A stretch of DNA of 17,930 nucleotides from Chloroflexota bacterium (GCA_022564695.1 JADFKX010000021.1:1-17930), one strand, 5' to 3'; positions 1 through 7,981 are shown, counted from the stretch's first letter. The notes: a model not told the origin generated them from the letters alone. Program-made: numbers and translations.

Positions 1-1
1 C

Positions 2-499
2 CCGCTCTCAGAGATCATTGGCAAATCCGTTCTTGATCTTGCGGCTGAGGAATCTCGCGACCTTATCATATACAAGCTCCAATCACCCCCGGGAGAGCCC
101 TATTATGAAGCAGTTGGCCTCAAGAAAGACGGCACGCCTCTTAACGTAGAGATCATCGGCAGAGAGCATGTCTATAGGGGTCGCCGCGTCAGGGTGACCA
201 CCGTACGTGACGTCACGGAGCGCAAACGGATGGAAGAGGCGCTTCAGGCGGCCAGGGATGAGCTGGAGGGCAAGGTAGAGCGCCAGCTGCTGCGACGGAA
301 CCCCTACGGTCTGACCTTCCGCGAGTTAACCGTCCTCCATCTGGTGGCGGCCGGGGAATCCGATAAGCAGATCGGGCTTAAGCTGGGCATCAGCCACTTC
401 ACAGCCCAGAAGCACACCTCCAACATCCTCGCCAAGATGGGCGCCGGCTCGCGCACAGAGGCGACCGCGCGAGCCCTCAGAGAAGGCCTGCTCGACTAG
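2..499 (+). CDS. PAS domain-LuxR family transcriptional regulator, 3' part (5' end outside window)
   Basis: The reading frame is open from base 2, so this is the C-terminal ~165 residues of a larger protein; the ATG near 230 is internal. The visible part starts inside a PAS fold: a KKDGTPLNVEI strand, then a VYRGRRVRVTTVRDVTERKRMEEAL stretch typical of the end of a PAS/S-box domain. A short charged coiled-coil linker follows, then a LuxR/FixJ-type helix-turn-helix (LTFRELTVLHLVAAGESDKQIG, then the recognition helix and NILAKMGAGSRTEA). The family binds DNA through this C-terminal domain and senses a small molecule, redox state or partner through PAS. The signal cannot be told from the fragment. 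There is no phosphoacceptor receiver in the visible part. No clear terminator follows the stop. The family call is firm; the target genes are unknown. Confidence 0.85.
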   Translation, partial: PLSEIIGKSVLDLAAEESRDLIIYKLQSPPGEPYYEAVGLKKDGTPLNVEIIGREHVYRGRRVRVTTVRDVTERKRMEEALQAARDELEGKVERQLLRRNPYGLTFRELTVLHLVAAGESDKQIGLKLGISHFTAQKHTSNILAKMGAGSRTEATARALREGLLD

Positions 500-625
500 C
501 CTCCATACGCTTCTTCACCTCTATTCGGCCCACAAACGCCCTTTATACGCCCAGCGCCCCCTCTCATACTGCAAAATCGGTACAGATTTACTGATTGCCT
601 GGAATAGCCTTAATAAACAGTATTG

Positions 626-634
626 TGGTATAAT
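626..634 (+). promoter_or_regulatory. Extended -10 promoter for the 546-aa gene
   Basis: TGGTATAAT is a perfect extended -10 element (TGn followed by TATAAT at 629-634) in a locally AT-rich stretch. No good -35 hexamer lies 16-18 bases upstream, which extended -10 promoters can tolerate. The predicted transcript start is near 641, about 27 bases before the GTG at 668. This places the promoter downstream of the longest-ORF TTG at 623, so that TTG cannot be the start of translation from this promoter. Confidence 0.6.
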
Positions 635-667
635 CAAGTGCCTTTACTATTGCCAAAAGGGGCGAGC

Positions 668-2308
668 GTGCAACGAGCTCATGCTAGACTCAAACCGCTC
701 ACGGCCACTGGAAACGGAGACTCGGAGCCGCTGCCAAGCGCAGCGTTGAGCCTGACCGACTACTCCGGACGCAAGCGCCAGGGACGCGCGCTCCTGCTCT
801 CAGAATGGCCGTCGAATCCCGGCAGTGAGCATCTCGCTGAGGGCGAGGACTTCCGAATAGTAGTACTCTCGGAGCCGCCTGAGGGCACGATCTCACCGGA
901 GGAAGGCGTAGTTGTCGTCGCCCCAGGCCGTCGGCTTGCGTCTGCTACCGTGACCGCAAGGAAGCCCTCCGCAACCTACAACGCGGCAGAGCAGGCCAAT
1001 CTGGCCCTGTCCGCGAAGAATATCGAGCGGCTGCGGCAGGGCAGCTTAGTCGCCGCCACTCCGCTGCAGCTGACGGCGGAGGATGTCTTCGCTGGAGGCA
1101 AGGCGCGGCTGGCGTTGCTGGCTTGTGACCTGCTACTCTCCATAGCCGTTGCGGAATATCTTTCCCCCATCGCCATAGCGCTGAGCGCCCCTGACGCCGC
1201 CAAGCCGGTCACCCTAGACCGTCTGGAGGAGCTAAAGCAGCTGGTCAGCGCCGTCAGTGACAACGGAATCGGAGACGGAAACTCCGAACTGAAAAAGGCG
1301 CTCGATCATCTCTCCGAGCTGACCTGTGCCGCCGCTACAGAGCAGTTTCTCGCCTCAGCCGAGCGCATCTACCCGAACAAGCGGGCGCTGATGGAGGAGA
1401 TCTACATGCTCAGGGCGTTGCGGAAGAGCCCGCTGGAGGCGAACGAGCTCCTCTCCATGCGACGCTTCCTCCAACGAGCCGTGTTGCCGGCTGAAGAGAC
1501 GGAGCTTTCGATGGATCGGACGGTCGTGTTGGAGCAGTTTGCGTTCGCCACCCTGGCCGTCGAGCCGCAACGCTACCCCTCGGCCAAGGCGATGGCGGAC
1601 TCCTTCCGACGGAAATATGTATCCTCGTACCGCGAACACCACACGCGATACTGGGCCGATATGGCTCGCCTGCACACCGGGCTACGGGAGGAACAGCCAC
1701 ACACCGATGCGCTGCGGCGGCTGAACACCCTGACGGAGCTTGGCCCCCCGGCGGGAGTGAAAGCCCTTGCTACATACGGAAAGCTAATGGCAGAGACCGC
1801 CGGCTGTCCTCTTGTCGGCGGCGTTGAGGAGATGCTGGAGACGGAGGCGGTCTGCCCTGACTGCGGTCTCTCCCTGGACCAGACGGCGCCCACCCAGCGT
1901 GTCGACGAGGTCCTGTCCCACATCGACCGAGCCTGCCATCGCCAGATGTCCAGACTATCGTCCAGCGCTGTGCAGCAGATGCTTCGTAATAGCAACGACG
2001 CGCGGGTGGATCAGTTCCTGAAGGTGGTCCAGGCTAGCCAGCTATCCTCTCTGAGCGACATTTTGGATGATGATCTGATAGGTTATCTGCGAAGGTTCCT
2101 GGTGGAGGGCCGAATAGAGACCGCGCTGAGGCCCATCTTCGATCAGCTACAGGAGGGCGTTACTCCAAAGGTAGACGAGGCGAAGACCGCCATGAGAGAA
2201 GTCTCTCAGATCCTTCAGAGGGCGTTCCAGGCTGCACAGCGGGCGCTGCCGCCAGCAGAGACAACGGTGACCAGTAGCCCGCCACCCCGCCGCAAGCGAA
2301 AGCGATAG
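668..2308 (+). CDS. Unrecognised 546-aa protein; resembles the post-ATPase region of DUF6079/BrxC-like proteins
   Basis: I chose the GTG at 668 because the frame's first start (TTG 623) overlaps the promoter, and a purine-rich AAAAGGGG at 655-662 sits 5 bases before this GTG. The protein is soluble and mostly helical, with no signal peptide, membrane segment or Walker A motif, and it ends in a basic RRKRKR tail. Around residues 315-400 it shows a pattern I associate with the C-terminal part of DUF6079 (BrxC/PglY-type) proteins: a YVSSYREHH helix, a long helix pair, a lone Cys (C380), then a CPDC knuckle (C396, C399). C423-H424 follow and could complete a metal site. DUF6079 proteins act in BREX/Pgl phage defence and normally carry an N-terminal P-loop ATPase, which is absent here. 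No other BREX gene is visible. The link rests on remembered motifs and is tentative; it could equally be an unrelated lineage-specific protein. It may be co-transcribed with pth, 14 bases downstream. Confidence 0.75.
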   Translation: MQRAHARLKPLTATGNGDSEPLPSAALSLTDYSGRKRQGRALLLSEWPSNPGSEHLAEGEDFRIVVLSEPPEGTISPEEGVVVVAPGRRLASATVTARKPSATYNAAEQANLALSAKNIERLRQGSLVAATPLQLTAEDVFAGGKARLALLACDLLLSIAVAEYLSPIAIALSAPDAAKPVTLDRLEELKQLVSAVSDNGIGDGNSELKKALDHLSELTCAAATEQFLASAERIYPNKRALMEEIYMLRALRKSPLEANELLSMRRFLQRAVLPAEETELSMDRTVVLEQFAFATLAVEPQRYPSAKAMADSFRRKYVSSYREHHTRYWADMARLHTGLREEQPHTDALRRLNTLTELGPPAGVKALATYGKLMAETAGCPLVGGVEEMLETEAVCPDCGLSLDQTAPTQRVDEVLSHIDRACHRQMSRLSSSAVQQMLRNSNDARVDQFLKVVQASQLSSLSDILDDDLIGYLRRFLVEGRIETALRPIFDQLQEGVTPKVDEAKTAMREVSQILQRAFQAAQRALPPAETTVTSSPPPRRKRKR

Positions 2309-2322
2309 GCTAAAATGGCCAC

Positions 2323-2913
2323 ATGGCGGCAAGCAAGTGGCTGATAGTAGGCCTAGGCAATCCAGGCCCTGAGTACTCCCACAACCGCCACAACGTCGGC
2401 TACTGGTGCGTAAACCGGCTGGCCCGCCTGCACGGCATCTCTCTCAAGGCGCGGCGCTTGGCGGCCTTCGGCGAGGGCTCCATCCGCGGCTCCCCCGTCC
2501 TCCTCGCCAAGCCTAGAACGTTCGTCAACCGCAGCGGCCAAGCGGCGGCCTCCCTGCTGCGCAACTTCAAGATCAAGCGCCAGAATATGCTGGTGGTCTG
2601 CGACGACCTTGACCTTACGGTCGGGTCGCTGCGGTTGAAGCCCGGCGGTGGCCACGGCGGCCAGAAGGGCCTTCGCTCCGTCATCGGCGCTGCGGGGGGC
2701 GACGACTTTCCCCGTTTGCGCATCGGCATCGGGCGGCCCCTGGTGGACGGTAGGCCTAGCTGGGACCCGGAAGCGATCGCCGCCTACGTACTCAGCGACC
2801 CCACACCTAATGAGGCAAAGGCGCTGCAGGCGGCGGCGGTAAAGGGAACGGAAGCGGTAGAGACGCTCCTTCGGGAGGGGCTGGAGGCCGCCATGAACCG
2901 CTATAACGGTTAA
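2323..2913 (+). CDS. pth: Peptidyl-tRNA hydrolase
   Basis: Pth cleaves the ester bond of peptidyl-tRNAs that drop off the ribosome and so recycles tRNA in the cytoplasm. At 196 aa it has the usual length. The N-terminal IVGLGNPGPEYSHNRHNVGY block carries the equivalents of E. coli Asn10 and the catalytic His20 (N13, H23). KPRTFVNRSG supplies the Asn68 equivalent (N69), and VVCDDLDL supplies the Asp93 that supports the histidine (D94). The glycine-rich GGGHGG loop is present, but the following position, E. coli His113-Asn114, is Gln-Lys here, so the substrate-contacting Asn114 is a lysine (K115). The FPRLRIGIGRP strand is canonical. The start ATG has only a weak ribosome binding site and lies 14 bases after the previous gene, suggesting co-transcription. 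Adjacency to mfd is common in bacteria, for example in Bacillus. Confidence 0.97.
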   Translation: MAASKWLIVGLGNPGPEYSHNRHNVGYWCVNRLARLHGISLKARRLAAFGEGSIRGSPVLLAKPRTFVNRSGQAAASLLRNFKIKRQNMLVVCDDLDLTVGSLRLKPGGGHGGQKGLRSVIGAAGGDDFPRLRIGIGRPLVDGRPSWDPEAIAAYVLSDPTPNEAKALQAAAVKGTEAVETLLREGLEAAMNRYNG

Positions 2914-2929
2914 CCCTTCCCCAAGCTGC

Positions 2930-2935
2930 TACAAT
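2930..2935 (+). promoter_or_regulatory. Candidate -10 element for mfd
   Basis: TACAAT is one mismatch from consensus and lies in the 73-base gap between pth and mfd. The -35 position is poor. A start about 7 bases downstream would fall at 2942, the first base of the hairpin described next, so the mRNA would begin with that hairpin. The call is tentative because a -10 hexamer alone is weak evidence. Confidence 0.35.
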
Positions 2936-2941
2936 TGACCG

Positions 2942-2976
2942 CTAGGGCCCACCCCAACTCGCTGGGGAGGCCCTAG
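2942..2976 (+). other. Strong stem-loop in the mfd leader
   Basis: An outer perfect 8-bp stem (CTAGGGCC with GGCCCTAG) and an inner 5-bp stem (CCCCA with TGGGG) are separated by a small internal loop and closed by a 6-base loop. No T-run follows, so it is not a standard intrinsic terminator for pth. The stem ends 10 bases before the mfd ATG, close enough to affect translation initiation or to protect the 5' end of the transcript. Confidence 0.6.
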
Positions 2977-2986
2977 AAGTGTTGCC

Positions 2987-5900
2987 ATGAACCTATCCGG
3001 GCTGCTATCGCAGATAAAAGGCGCTCCCTCCCTGGTTCGGCTGCGTGAGGCGCGGGCGCGCGCGGCCAAGGGCCTCACCGTCGGCCTGCCTGACTCGGCC
3101 AAGGCGGCGGTAGTCGCCGTTCTCGCCTCCGCCGGAGGCGAGGGTGGCCCGCTCCTGGTCATCGTCCCACGGGAGGACCGCGCGGAGGCGCTGATCGAAG
3201 AGCTGTCAGCCTGGCTGGGCCCGGACGGGCCTCTCGTTCCGTTTCCGGAGCGCGACACCCTACCCTATGAGCGCCTGGCCCCCGATCCGGAGGCCGTGCG
3301 GCAGCGCCTGCTGGCGGCCTCTCGACTTGCTCAAGGGGAACGCTGCCTCGTCGTCGCCTCGGCGATGGCGCTGGCCCAACAGACCATCTCGCCGGCGGAA
3401 CTCGCCACGGCCAGGCGCGTCCTGAGGCGGGGAGACCGTCTGAGCCCAGACAAATTCCTGGCTGAGCTATCGGCGCTGGGCTACGCCATAGAGCCGCTGG
3501 TGGAGCGACCAGGGCAGGCCAGTCGCCGCGGCGGCATCATCGATGTCTTTCCGCCCCAGGCGGAGTCGCCGGTGCGCATCGAACTGGTGGGCCGGGAGAT
3601 CGGGAGCCTTCGCCGGTTCGACCCCGCATCCCAGCGGTCGGTGGAGCCGGTGGAGAGCATGGAGCTAGGCCCGGCTCGGGAAGCCGTATTCACTCCCGAC
3701 GGGGAGATGGGAGACGCCCTGGCCCGGCTAGACCTATCGAACTGCACGGACGAAGCGCGGGGGCGCTTCCAGGATGAGCTGTCTCTGCTGCAACGCGGAG
3801 CGGGCTTCACCGCCGACTACTTCTACGTCCCGTTTCTGGCCCAGGCAACACTCCTGGACCATTTGCCGCCGGACGCCACCCTGATCATCGACGAGGAGGG
3901 CGACGTGGCGACGGCGCTGGACGAGGCGGAACGGGAGGCCGCGGCCGTGCGCGGTGAGCTGACGGAGGAGGGCGAGATACCGCGCGGACTGCCGCTGCCC
4001 CACCAGTCCTGGCGTGAGCTGCGCGCCGCCCTGTACGACCGGCAGGCGCCCCTGAGGCTGTCTCGCTGGGCCAGCGACGACGAAGCCGGATGCGTCCGCC
4101 TGCAGTTCTCTCCCGCGACTGCCTACGGAGGCCAGCTCCGCCGACTGGTAAGCGAAAGCGTCACCCAGTTACGTCAAGGCAGCGCTATCGCCGTCGTCTC
4201 GCAGCAGGCGCAGCGGCTGGCGGAGCTGTTCGACGAGCAGGGGGTGATCGTAACAGTGACGGAGGAGCCACCGGGCACCGCCGGGCTCGCCCTGGTGCAG
4301 GGATCGCTGCCGGCGGGCTGGCGCCTGAGCGAGGACGGCCTCGATCTGACGCTGGTCACGGACACGGAGGTGTTCGGATTCGCCAAGCAGCGCCGGCGCG
4401 CGCCACGCAAAGGCGTCGGCCGCAAGGCGTTCCTGGCAGAGCTCTCCCCGGGCGACTACGTCGTGCACATCGACCACGGGATCGCCCGCTTCGTCGGCCT
4501 CATGCGGATGGCCGTAGACCAGCACGAGCGTGAATACCTCGAGCTCCACTATGCGGAGAGCGACAAGCTGTTCGTCCCAACCGATCAGGTCGACCGCGTC
4601 AGCCGCTATGTCGGCCCCTCCGACCACGAGCCGCGGCTAACGCGGCTGGGCAGCGGCGATTGGCAGCGGGCGAAGAAGCGGGTGAAGGAGGCGGTGCAAG
4701 CGCTGGCCCAGGACCTCCTGGCCCTCTACTCCGCACGAGAACTGCTTCCCGGCCACTCCTTCAGCCCGGACACGCCCTGGCAAGCGGAGCTGGAGGCGTC
4801 ATTCCCCTACGTGGAGACGGAGGATCAACTAGCCGCCATCGCCGACGTAAAGCGCGACCAGGAGCGGCCGCGTCCCATGGACCGGCTCGTCTGTGGCGAT
4901 GTCGGCTACGGGAAGACGGAGGTGGCCATTCGCGCCGCCTTCAAGGCAGTGATGGACGGGCGTCAGGCGGCACTGCTGGTACCCACCACCGTCCTCGCCC
5001 AACAGCACTACCAGACCTTCCAAGAGCGCCTCGGCGCCTTCCCGGCGCGAGTAGAGATGCTGTCACGGTTTCGCTCGGATGCGGAGCAGCGGGAGGTAGT
5101 GGAGGGTCTCGGCAACGGGACGGTGGACATCGTAATCGGAACACACCGGCTACTCCAGAAGGACGTGCAGTTCAAGAACCTGGGTCTTGTGATCATCGAC
5201 GAGGAGCAGCGGTTCGGCGTGGCCCACAAAGAGCACCTGAAGCAGATGCGCCGCGACGTCGATGTCCTCACCCTCTCCGCCACACCGATACCACGCACCT
5301 TATACATGGCCCTGGGCGGCATCCGCGACATGTCCATGATGGAGACGCCGCCCGAGGAGCGGCTGCCGATCAAGACCTACGTTTCGGAGTTCGACGAGCG
5401 CCTCGTGCGGGAGGCGATCCTGCGGGAGCTGGAGCGCGGCGGCCAGGTCTACTTCGTGCACAACCGGGTGCACAACATCGAGTTCATCGCGCGGAAGGTC
5501 CGAGACATCGTCCCAGAGGCGAACGTGGGGATCGCACACGGGCAGATGCACGAGCACGACCTGGAGAAGGCGATGCTGGAGTTCGTGCAGGGCCCGATAA
5601 ACGTGCTGGTCTGCACCACCATCATCGAATCCGGGCTTGACATCCCTAACGTCAACACCATCATCGTCAACCAGGCGGACAAGCTGGGACTGGGCCAACT
5701 CTACCAGCTGCGCGGGCGCGTTGGACGGGGCGCACATCGCGCCTACGCCTACCTTATGTACGATCGTAAAGGCCGGTTGACGGAGCAGGCCCAGAAACGG
5801 CTACAGACGATCTTCGAGGCGACGGAGCTGGGCGCCGGCTTCCAGATCGCCCTGCGTGACCTGGAGATCCGCGGCGCTGGCAACCTGCTCGGCGCTGAGC

Positions 5901-6454
5901 AGAGCGGTAATATGGCCGCCGTCGGCTTCGACCTCTACTGCCGTCTGCTGGCTGAGTCCACGGAGCGGCAGCGGGCGATAATGCATGGCGAGACGCCACC
6001 ATCCCCGAAGGAGGGCGCGGGGGTGTCGATTGAGCTCCCGCTCTCCGCCCACATACCGCAGCCTTACATCCCGGACCTCAACCAGCGTCTCGCCCTCTAT
6101 CAGCAGATGAGCGAGACCGCCGACACCCAAGAGGTGGAGTCTATAAGTAGGGAGTTGGTAGACCGGTTTGGGGAACCGCCGCCGCCGGTACGCAACCTGC
6201 TGTTTGTCATCCTTCTGCGCGCGCTGGCGGCGCAGGCGGGGGTGGAGACGATCCTGACGGAGGAGGGCCGGGCGGTGCTGCGGTTCAAGGACGGATCACT
6301 TGTGCCGAAAGAGGCGCTGGAGTCACGCGTGCCTAAGGGCGTAAGCCTGGGGCGGACGCTGGTGCAGGTAGAGCTGGGAGAGGGTTGGCGCAATCGGCTA
6401 CAGGAAACGCTGGAAGCGCTAGCGGAAGCGGAGCCGGTTTCGCAGGAAAGTTAG
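2987..6454 (+). CDS. mfd: Transcription-repair coupling factor Mfd
   Basis: Mfd is a DNA translocase that pushes RNA polymerase stalled at lesions off DNA and recruits UvrA for nucleotide excision repair. At 1155 aa it is full length. The N-terminal ~350 residues are the UvrB-like module (VPFPERDTLPYE near residue 85; SRRGGIIDVFPP). The CarD-like RNA polymerase interaction domain begins near residue 486 (LSPGDYVVHIDHGIARFVGL). The RecG-like translocase motor has Walker A GDVGYGKT (637-644), a DEEQ box (738-741) followed by RFGV, LSATPIPRTLYMA, and motif VI QLRGRVGRG (from 907). The TRCF C-terminal domain follows (about 1000-1120), including PYIPDLNQRLALYQ. Nothing is missing or frameshifted. 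The ATG has a weak ribosome binding site, preceded by the hairpin at 2942-2976. Confidence 0.98.
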   Translation: MNLSGLLSQIKGAPSLVRLREARARAAKGLTVGLPDSAKAAVVAVLASAGGEGGPLLVIVPREDRAEALIEELSAWLGPDGPLVPFPERDTLPYERLAPDPEAVRQRLLAASRLAQGERCLVVASAMALAQQTISPAELATARRVLRRGDRLSPDKFLAELSALGYAIEPLVERPGQASRRGGIIDVFPPQAESPVRIELVGREIGSLRRFDPASQRSVEPVESMELGPAREAVFTPDGEMGDALARLDLSNCTDEARGRFQDELSLLQRGAGFTADYFYVPFLAQATLLDHLPPDATLIIDEEGDVATALDEAEREAAAVRGELTEEGEIPRGLPLPHQSWRELRAALYDRQAPLRLSRWASDDEAGCVRLQFSPATAYGGQLRRLVSESVTQLRQGSAIAVVSQQAQRLAELFDEQGVIVTVTEEPPGTAGLALVQGSLPAGWRLSEDGLDLTLVTDTEVFGFAKQRRRAPRKGVGRKAFLAELSPGDYVVHIDHGIARFVGLMRMAVDQHEREYLELHYAESDKLFVPTDQVDRVSRYVGPSDHEPRLTRLGSGDWQRAKKRVKEAVQALAQDLLALYSARELLPGHSFSPDTPWQAELEASFPYVETEDQLAAIADVKRDQERPRPMDRLVCGDVGYGKTEVAIRAAFKAVMDGRQAALLVPTTVLAQQHYQTFQERLGAFPARVEMLSRFRSDAEQREVVEGLGNGTVDIVIGTHRLLQKDVQFKNLGLVIIDEEQRFGVAHKEHLKQMRRDVDVLTLSATPIPRTLYMALGGIRDMSMMETPPEERLPIKTYVSEFDERLVREAILRELERGGQVYFVHNRVHNIEFIARKVRDIVPEANVGIAHGQMHEHDLEKAMLEFVQGPINVLVCTTIIESGLDIPNVNTIIVNQADKLGLGQLYQLRGRVGRGAHRAYAYLMYDRKGRLTEQAQKRLQTIFEATELGAGFQIALRDLEIRGAGNLLGAEQSGNMAAVGFDLYCRLLAESTERQRAIMHGETPPSPKEGAGVSIELPLSAHIPQPYIPDLNQRLALYQQMSETADTQEVESISRELVDRFGEPPPPVRNLLFVILLRALAAQAGVETILTEEGRAVLRFKDGSLVPKEALESRVPKGVSLGRTLVQVELGEGWRNRLQETLEALAEAEPVSQES

Positions 6455-6534
6455 CCGTAACGCGTCATCTTCCTGTAATGCCTAGCTGAAACGTTGGTTA
6501 TAGTTATAGTGATACCGTATGGTTGTTAATCTAG

Positions 6535-6563
6535 TTGACGAATTACGCGCAACCGTTTAAGAT
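6535..6563 (+). promoter_or_regulatory. Promoter of the membrane protein gene
   Basis: TTGACG (6535-6540) and TAAGAT (6558-6563) are separated by an ideal 17 bases in an AT-rich gap after mfd. The predicted transcript start is near 6570, within a few bases of the GTG at 6572, so the mRNA would be leaderless or nearly so. Confidence 0.6.
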
Positions 6564-6571
6564 AATTGCTT

Positions 6572-7375
6572 GTGAACGAAATCACGTCTAACCGCACGAA
6601 TTCCCTGAGCGATATCGTCTCTCGGCTGGACCGGGTACACGCCATGGCGGCCGTGTTCGGCGCCGGGCTCACCGCGTTCCTCGCCATCGAGCCAACCCAG
6701 AACTGGCTCCTCCTCTTGCTCGCAGGCCTGGTCGCTCTGGGCACGGACGCTATCGTCCGCACCCATCCTCGCGCCCGCTTCAAGCGTCTGGACGATACCG
6801 CTCTCTTCCTGTTCGTGCCGGTGCTGTTAACCCTTAGTCTGGGCCTGTTCCTGGAGGAGGTCGCCGAGGGCTACTGGTCGCTCCTGGCCGGGCTGAGCGC
6901 CGCTATCCCCTTCGCCATCGTCCTCCAGGCCGAATACAACTCAGTGGACCGACGCCTCCCCGCTTACGGTGGCGCCCGCCTCATCCTGAACATCGCCACC
7001 TACGTTATCGCCTTCCTGTTCTACGCCACAATCTATGACTTTGACCTGAGCCTGCCGGCGGTGATCTTTGCCACCGGCGTCGTCAGCCTTCTCCTGGCGA
7101 TCGAGATCCTACGTGAGGAGGCGTTGGAGACACCGCGGACCCTGCTCTACGCCTTCGCCATCGGCGTGCTGCTCGCGGAGGCGTCGCTGAGCATGCACTT
7201 CCTGCCCCTGGAAGGAGCGCTGGCCGCGATCTTCCTGCTCCTAGCCTTTTACCTGATGACCGGCCTCATGCACAACTACCTAGGCGACCGCCTCAGCCTG
7301 CGCACTGCGGGCGAGTTCAGCGGCATAGCACTCCTCGGCCTACTGATCGTCGTCATCTCCCACGCCTATATCTAA
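6572..7375 (+). CDS. Polytopic integral membrane protein of unknown function (possibly DUF5656-like)
   Basis: The product is about 267 aa with some eight or nine hydrophobic segments (roughly residues 26-40, 46-62, 77-96, 102-119, 137-156, 160-179, 190-213, 215-233 and 247-266). There is no signal peptide and no long soluble domain. The 30-residue N-terminus is polar. I see no transporter signature or conserved catalytic motif. The size and layout recall the Chloroflexota-typical DUF5656 membrane family, from memory only. The start is uncertain: a TTG at 6566 and a GTG at 6572 are both in frame, neither has a good Shine-Dalgarno sequence, and the promoter just upstream favours near-leaderless initiation at the GTG. 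It stands alone between mfd and a tRNA gene. Confidence 0.85.
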   Translation: MNEITSNRTNSLSDIVSRLDRVHAMAAVFGAGLTAFLAIEPTQNWLLLLLAGLVALGTDAIVRTHPRARFKRLDDTALFLFVPVLLTLSLGLFLEEVAEGYWSLLAGLSAAIPFAIVLQAEYNSVDRRLPAYGGARLILNIATYVIAFLFYATIYDFDLSLPAVIFATGVVSLLLAIEILREEALETPRTLLYAFAIGVLLAEASLSMHFLPLEGALAAIFLLLAFYLMTGLMHNYLGDRLSLRTAGEFSGIALLGLLIVVISHAYI

Positions 7376-7404
7376 GGGGCCTTCCGACCGGAACCGTTCG
7401 TCCC

Positions 7405-7434
7405 TTGCCGGGCTTAAAACGGCTGTGCTAGCAT
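7405..7434 (+). promoter_or_regulatory. Promoter of tRNA-Pro
   Basis: TTGCCG (7405-7410) and TAGCAT (7429-7434) are 18 bases apart, and a TGC immediately before the -10 gives an extended -10 form. Initiation would fall near 7441, just upstream of the mature tRNA 5' end at 7445. Confidence 0.55.
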
Positions 7435-7444
7435 AGATTCTGGC

Positions 7445-7521
7445 CGGGGCGTGGCGTAGTCTGGTAGCGCACTTGACTGGGGGTCAAGAGGTCGCCGGTT
7501 CGAATCCGGCCGCCCCGACCA
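7445..7521 (+). tRNA. tRNA-Pro (anticodon GGG)
   Basis: The acceptor strands CGGGGCG and CGCCCCG pair perfectly, with discriminator A at 7518 and an encoded CCA at 7519-7521. The anticodon arm pairs CTTGA with TCAAG around a 7-base loop whose positions 34-36 are GGG (7479-7481), reading CCC and CCU proline codons. The T arm has the standard TTCGAAT loop between CCGG and CCGG. The D-arm sequence GCGTAGTCTGGTAGCGC and the C1 start are typical of bacterial tRNA-Pro. Confidence 0.98.
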
Positions 7522-7619
7522 GAAATGTCCTAATCTGCCCTCCGGCGCACAGAGACGCTTTCGATGCTCGTCGTGGGTGTCGCTCCGCTAACGGCCGGCG
7601 CTGGAGAAAGGAGCGAACC

Positions 7620-7901
7620 ATGACCAGTCGTAAATCCTTGCGGCTTTTCTGTTCCCACGGTGCAGCCCTCTTCTACATCGCCCTCCATCCGGGCTGCACC
7701 TCGCGAGACTTGACCGATGCGTTCGTGGTGACGAAGCGAACAATATGGGGCCTCATAGGCGGACTAAAGGACGCCAGCCTGATCAACATACTTAAAGAGG
7801 GCCGCGTAAACCACTACACGATCAAAGAGGATGCTCCCTTTCCGGACCCTGTGCTTTCCCACACGACGCTTGGGCACGTTTTCCGGATGCTCTCTGCCTG
7901 A
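7620..7901 (+). CDS. Small winged-helix DNA-binding protein
   Basis: The 93-aa protein starts at the ATG at 7620, which has an excellent AAAGGAG six bases upstream; the longer open frame running back into the tRNA is not coding. The sequence HGAALFYIALHPGCTSRDLTDAFVVTKRTIWGLIGGLKDASLINILKEGRVNHYTI reads as one winged helix: helices 1-2, a recognition helix (TKRTIWGLIGGLKDASLI), and a beta wing (ILKEGRVNHYTI). This MarR/ArsR-like fold usually gives a dimeric transcriptional regulator. No cysteine cluster or other metal site is present in the part that would sense a ligand. It has no partner gene: the tRNA lies upstream and kamA converges from downstream. The fold call is good; target and signal are unknown. 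Confidence 0.85.
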   Translation: MTSRKSLRLFCSHGAALFYIALHPGCTSRDLTDAFVVTKRTIWGLIGGLKDASLINILKEGRVNHYTIKEDAPFPDPVLSHTTLGHVFRMLSA

Positions 7902-7981
7902 GCGATTCTATAGACGTTTAGGCCGTGCTGGGACGCTCCACGTGAGGGACATGCGCTAACTACTGTCGATCAGATGTCGCT

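Noticed and set aside
2942..2976. Hairpin after pth as an intrinsic terminator
   Set aside because: No T-run follows. It is better described as a leader structure of mfd.
4660..5640. A 326-codon open frame on the + strand inside mfd
   Set aside because: It lies in another frame of a complete mfd. Its product is Arg/Gly/Ala/Pro-rich with no domain, as expected from a high-GC shadow frame.
7473..7619. Upstream extension of the winged-helix gene into the tRNA
   Set aside because: The extension encodes part of tRNA-Pro, and the ATG at 7620 has a near-perfect ribosome binding site.
7441..7620. tRNA-Pro as an integration site for a mobile element
   Set aside because: No integrase, no repeated tRNA 3' end and no change to mobile-type genes are visible downstream.
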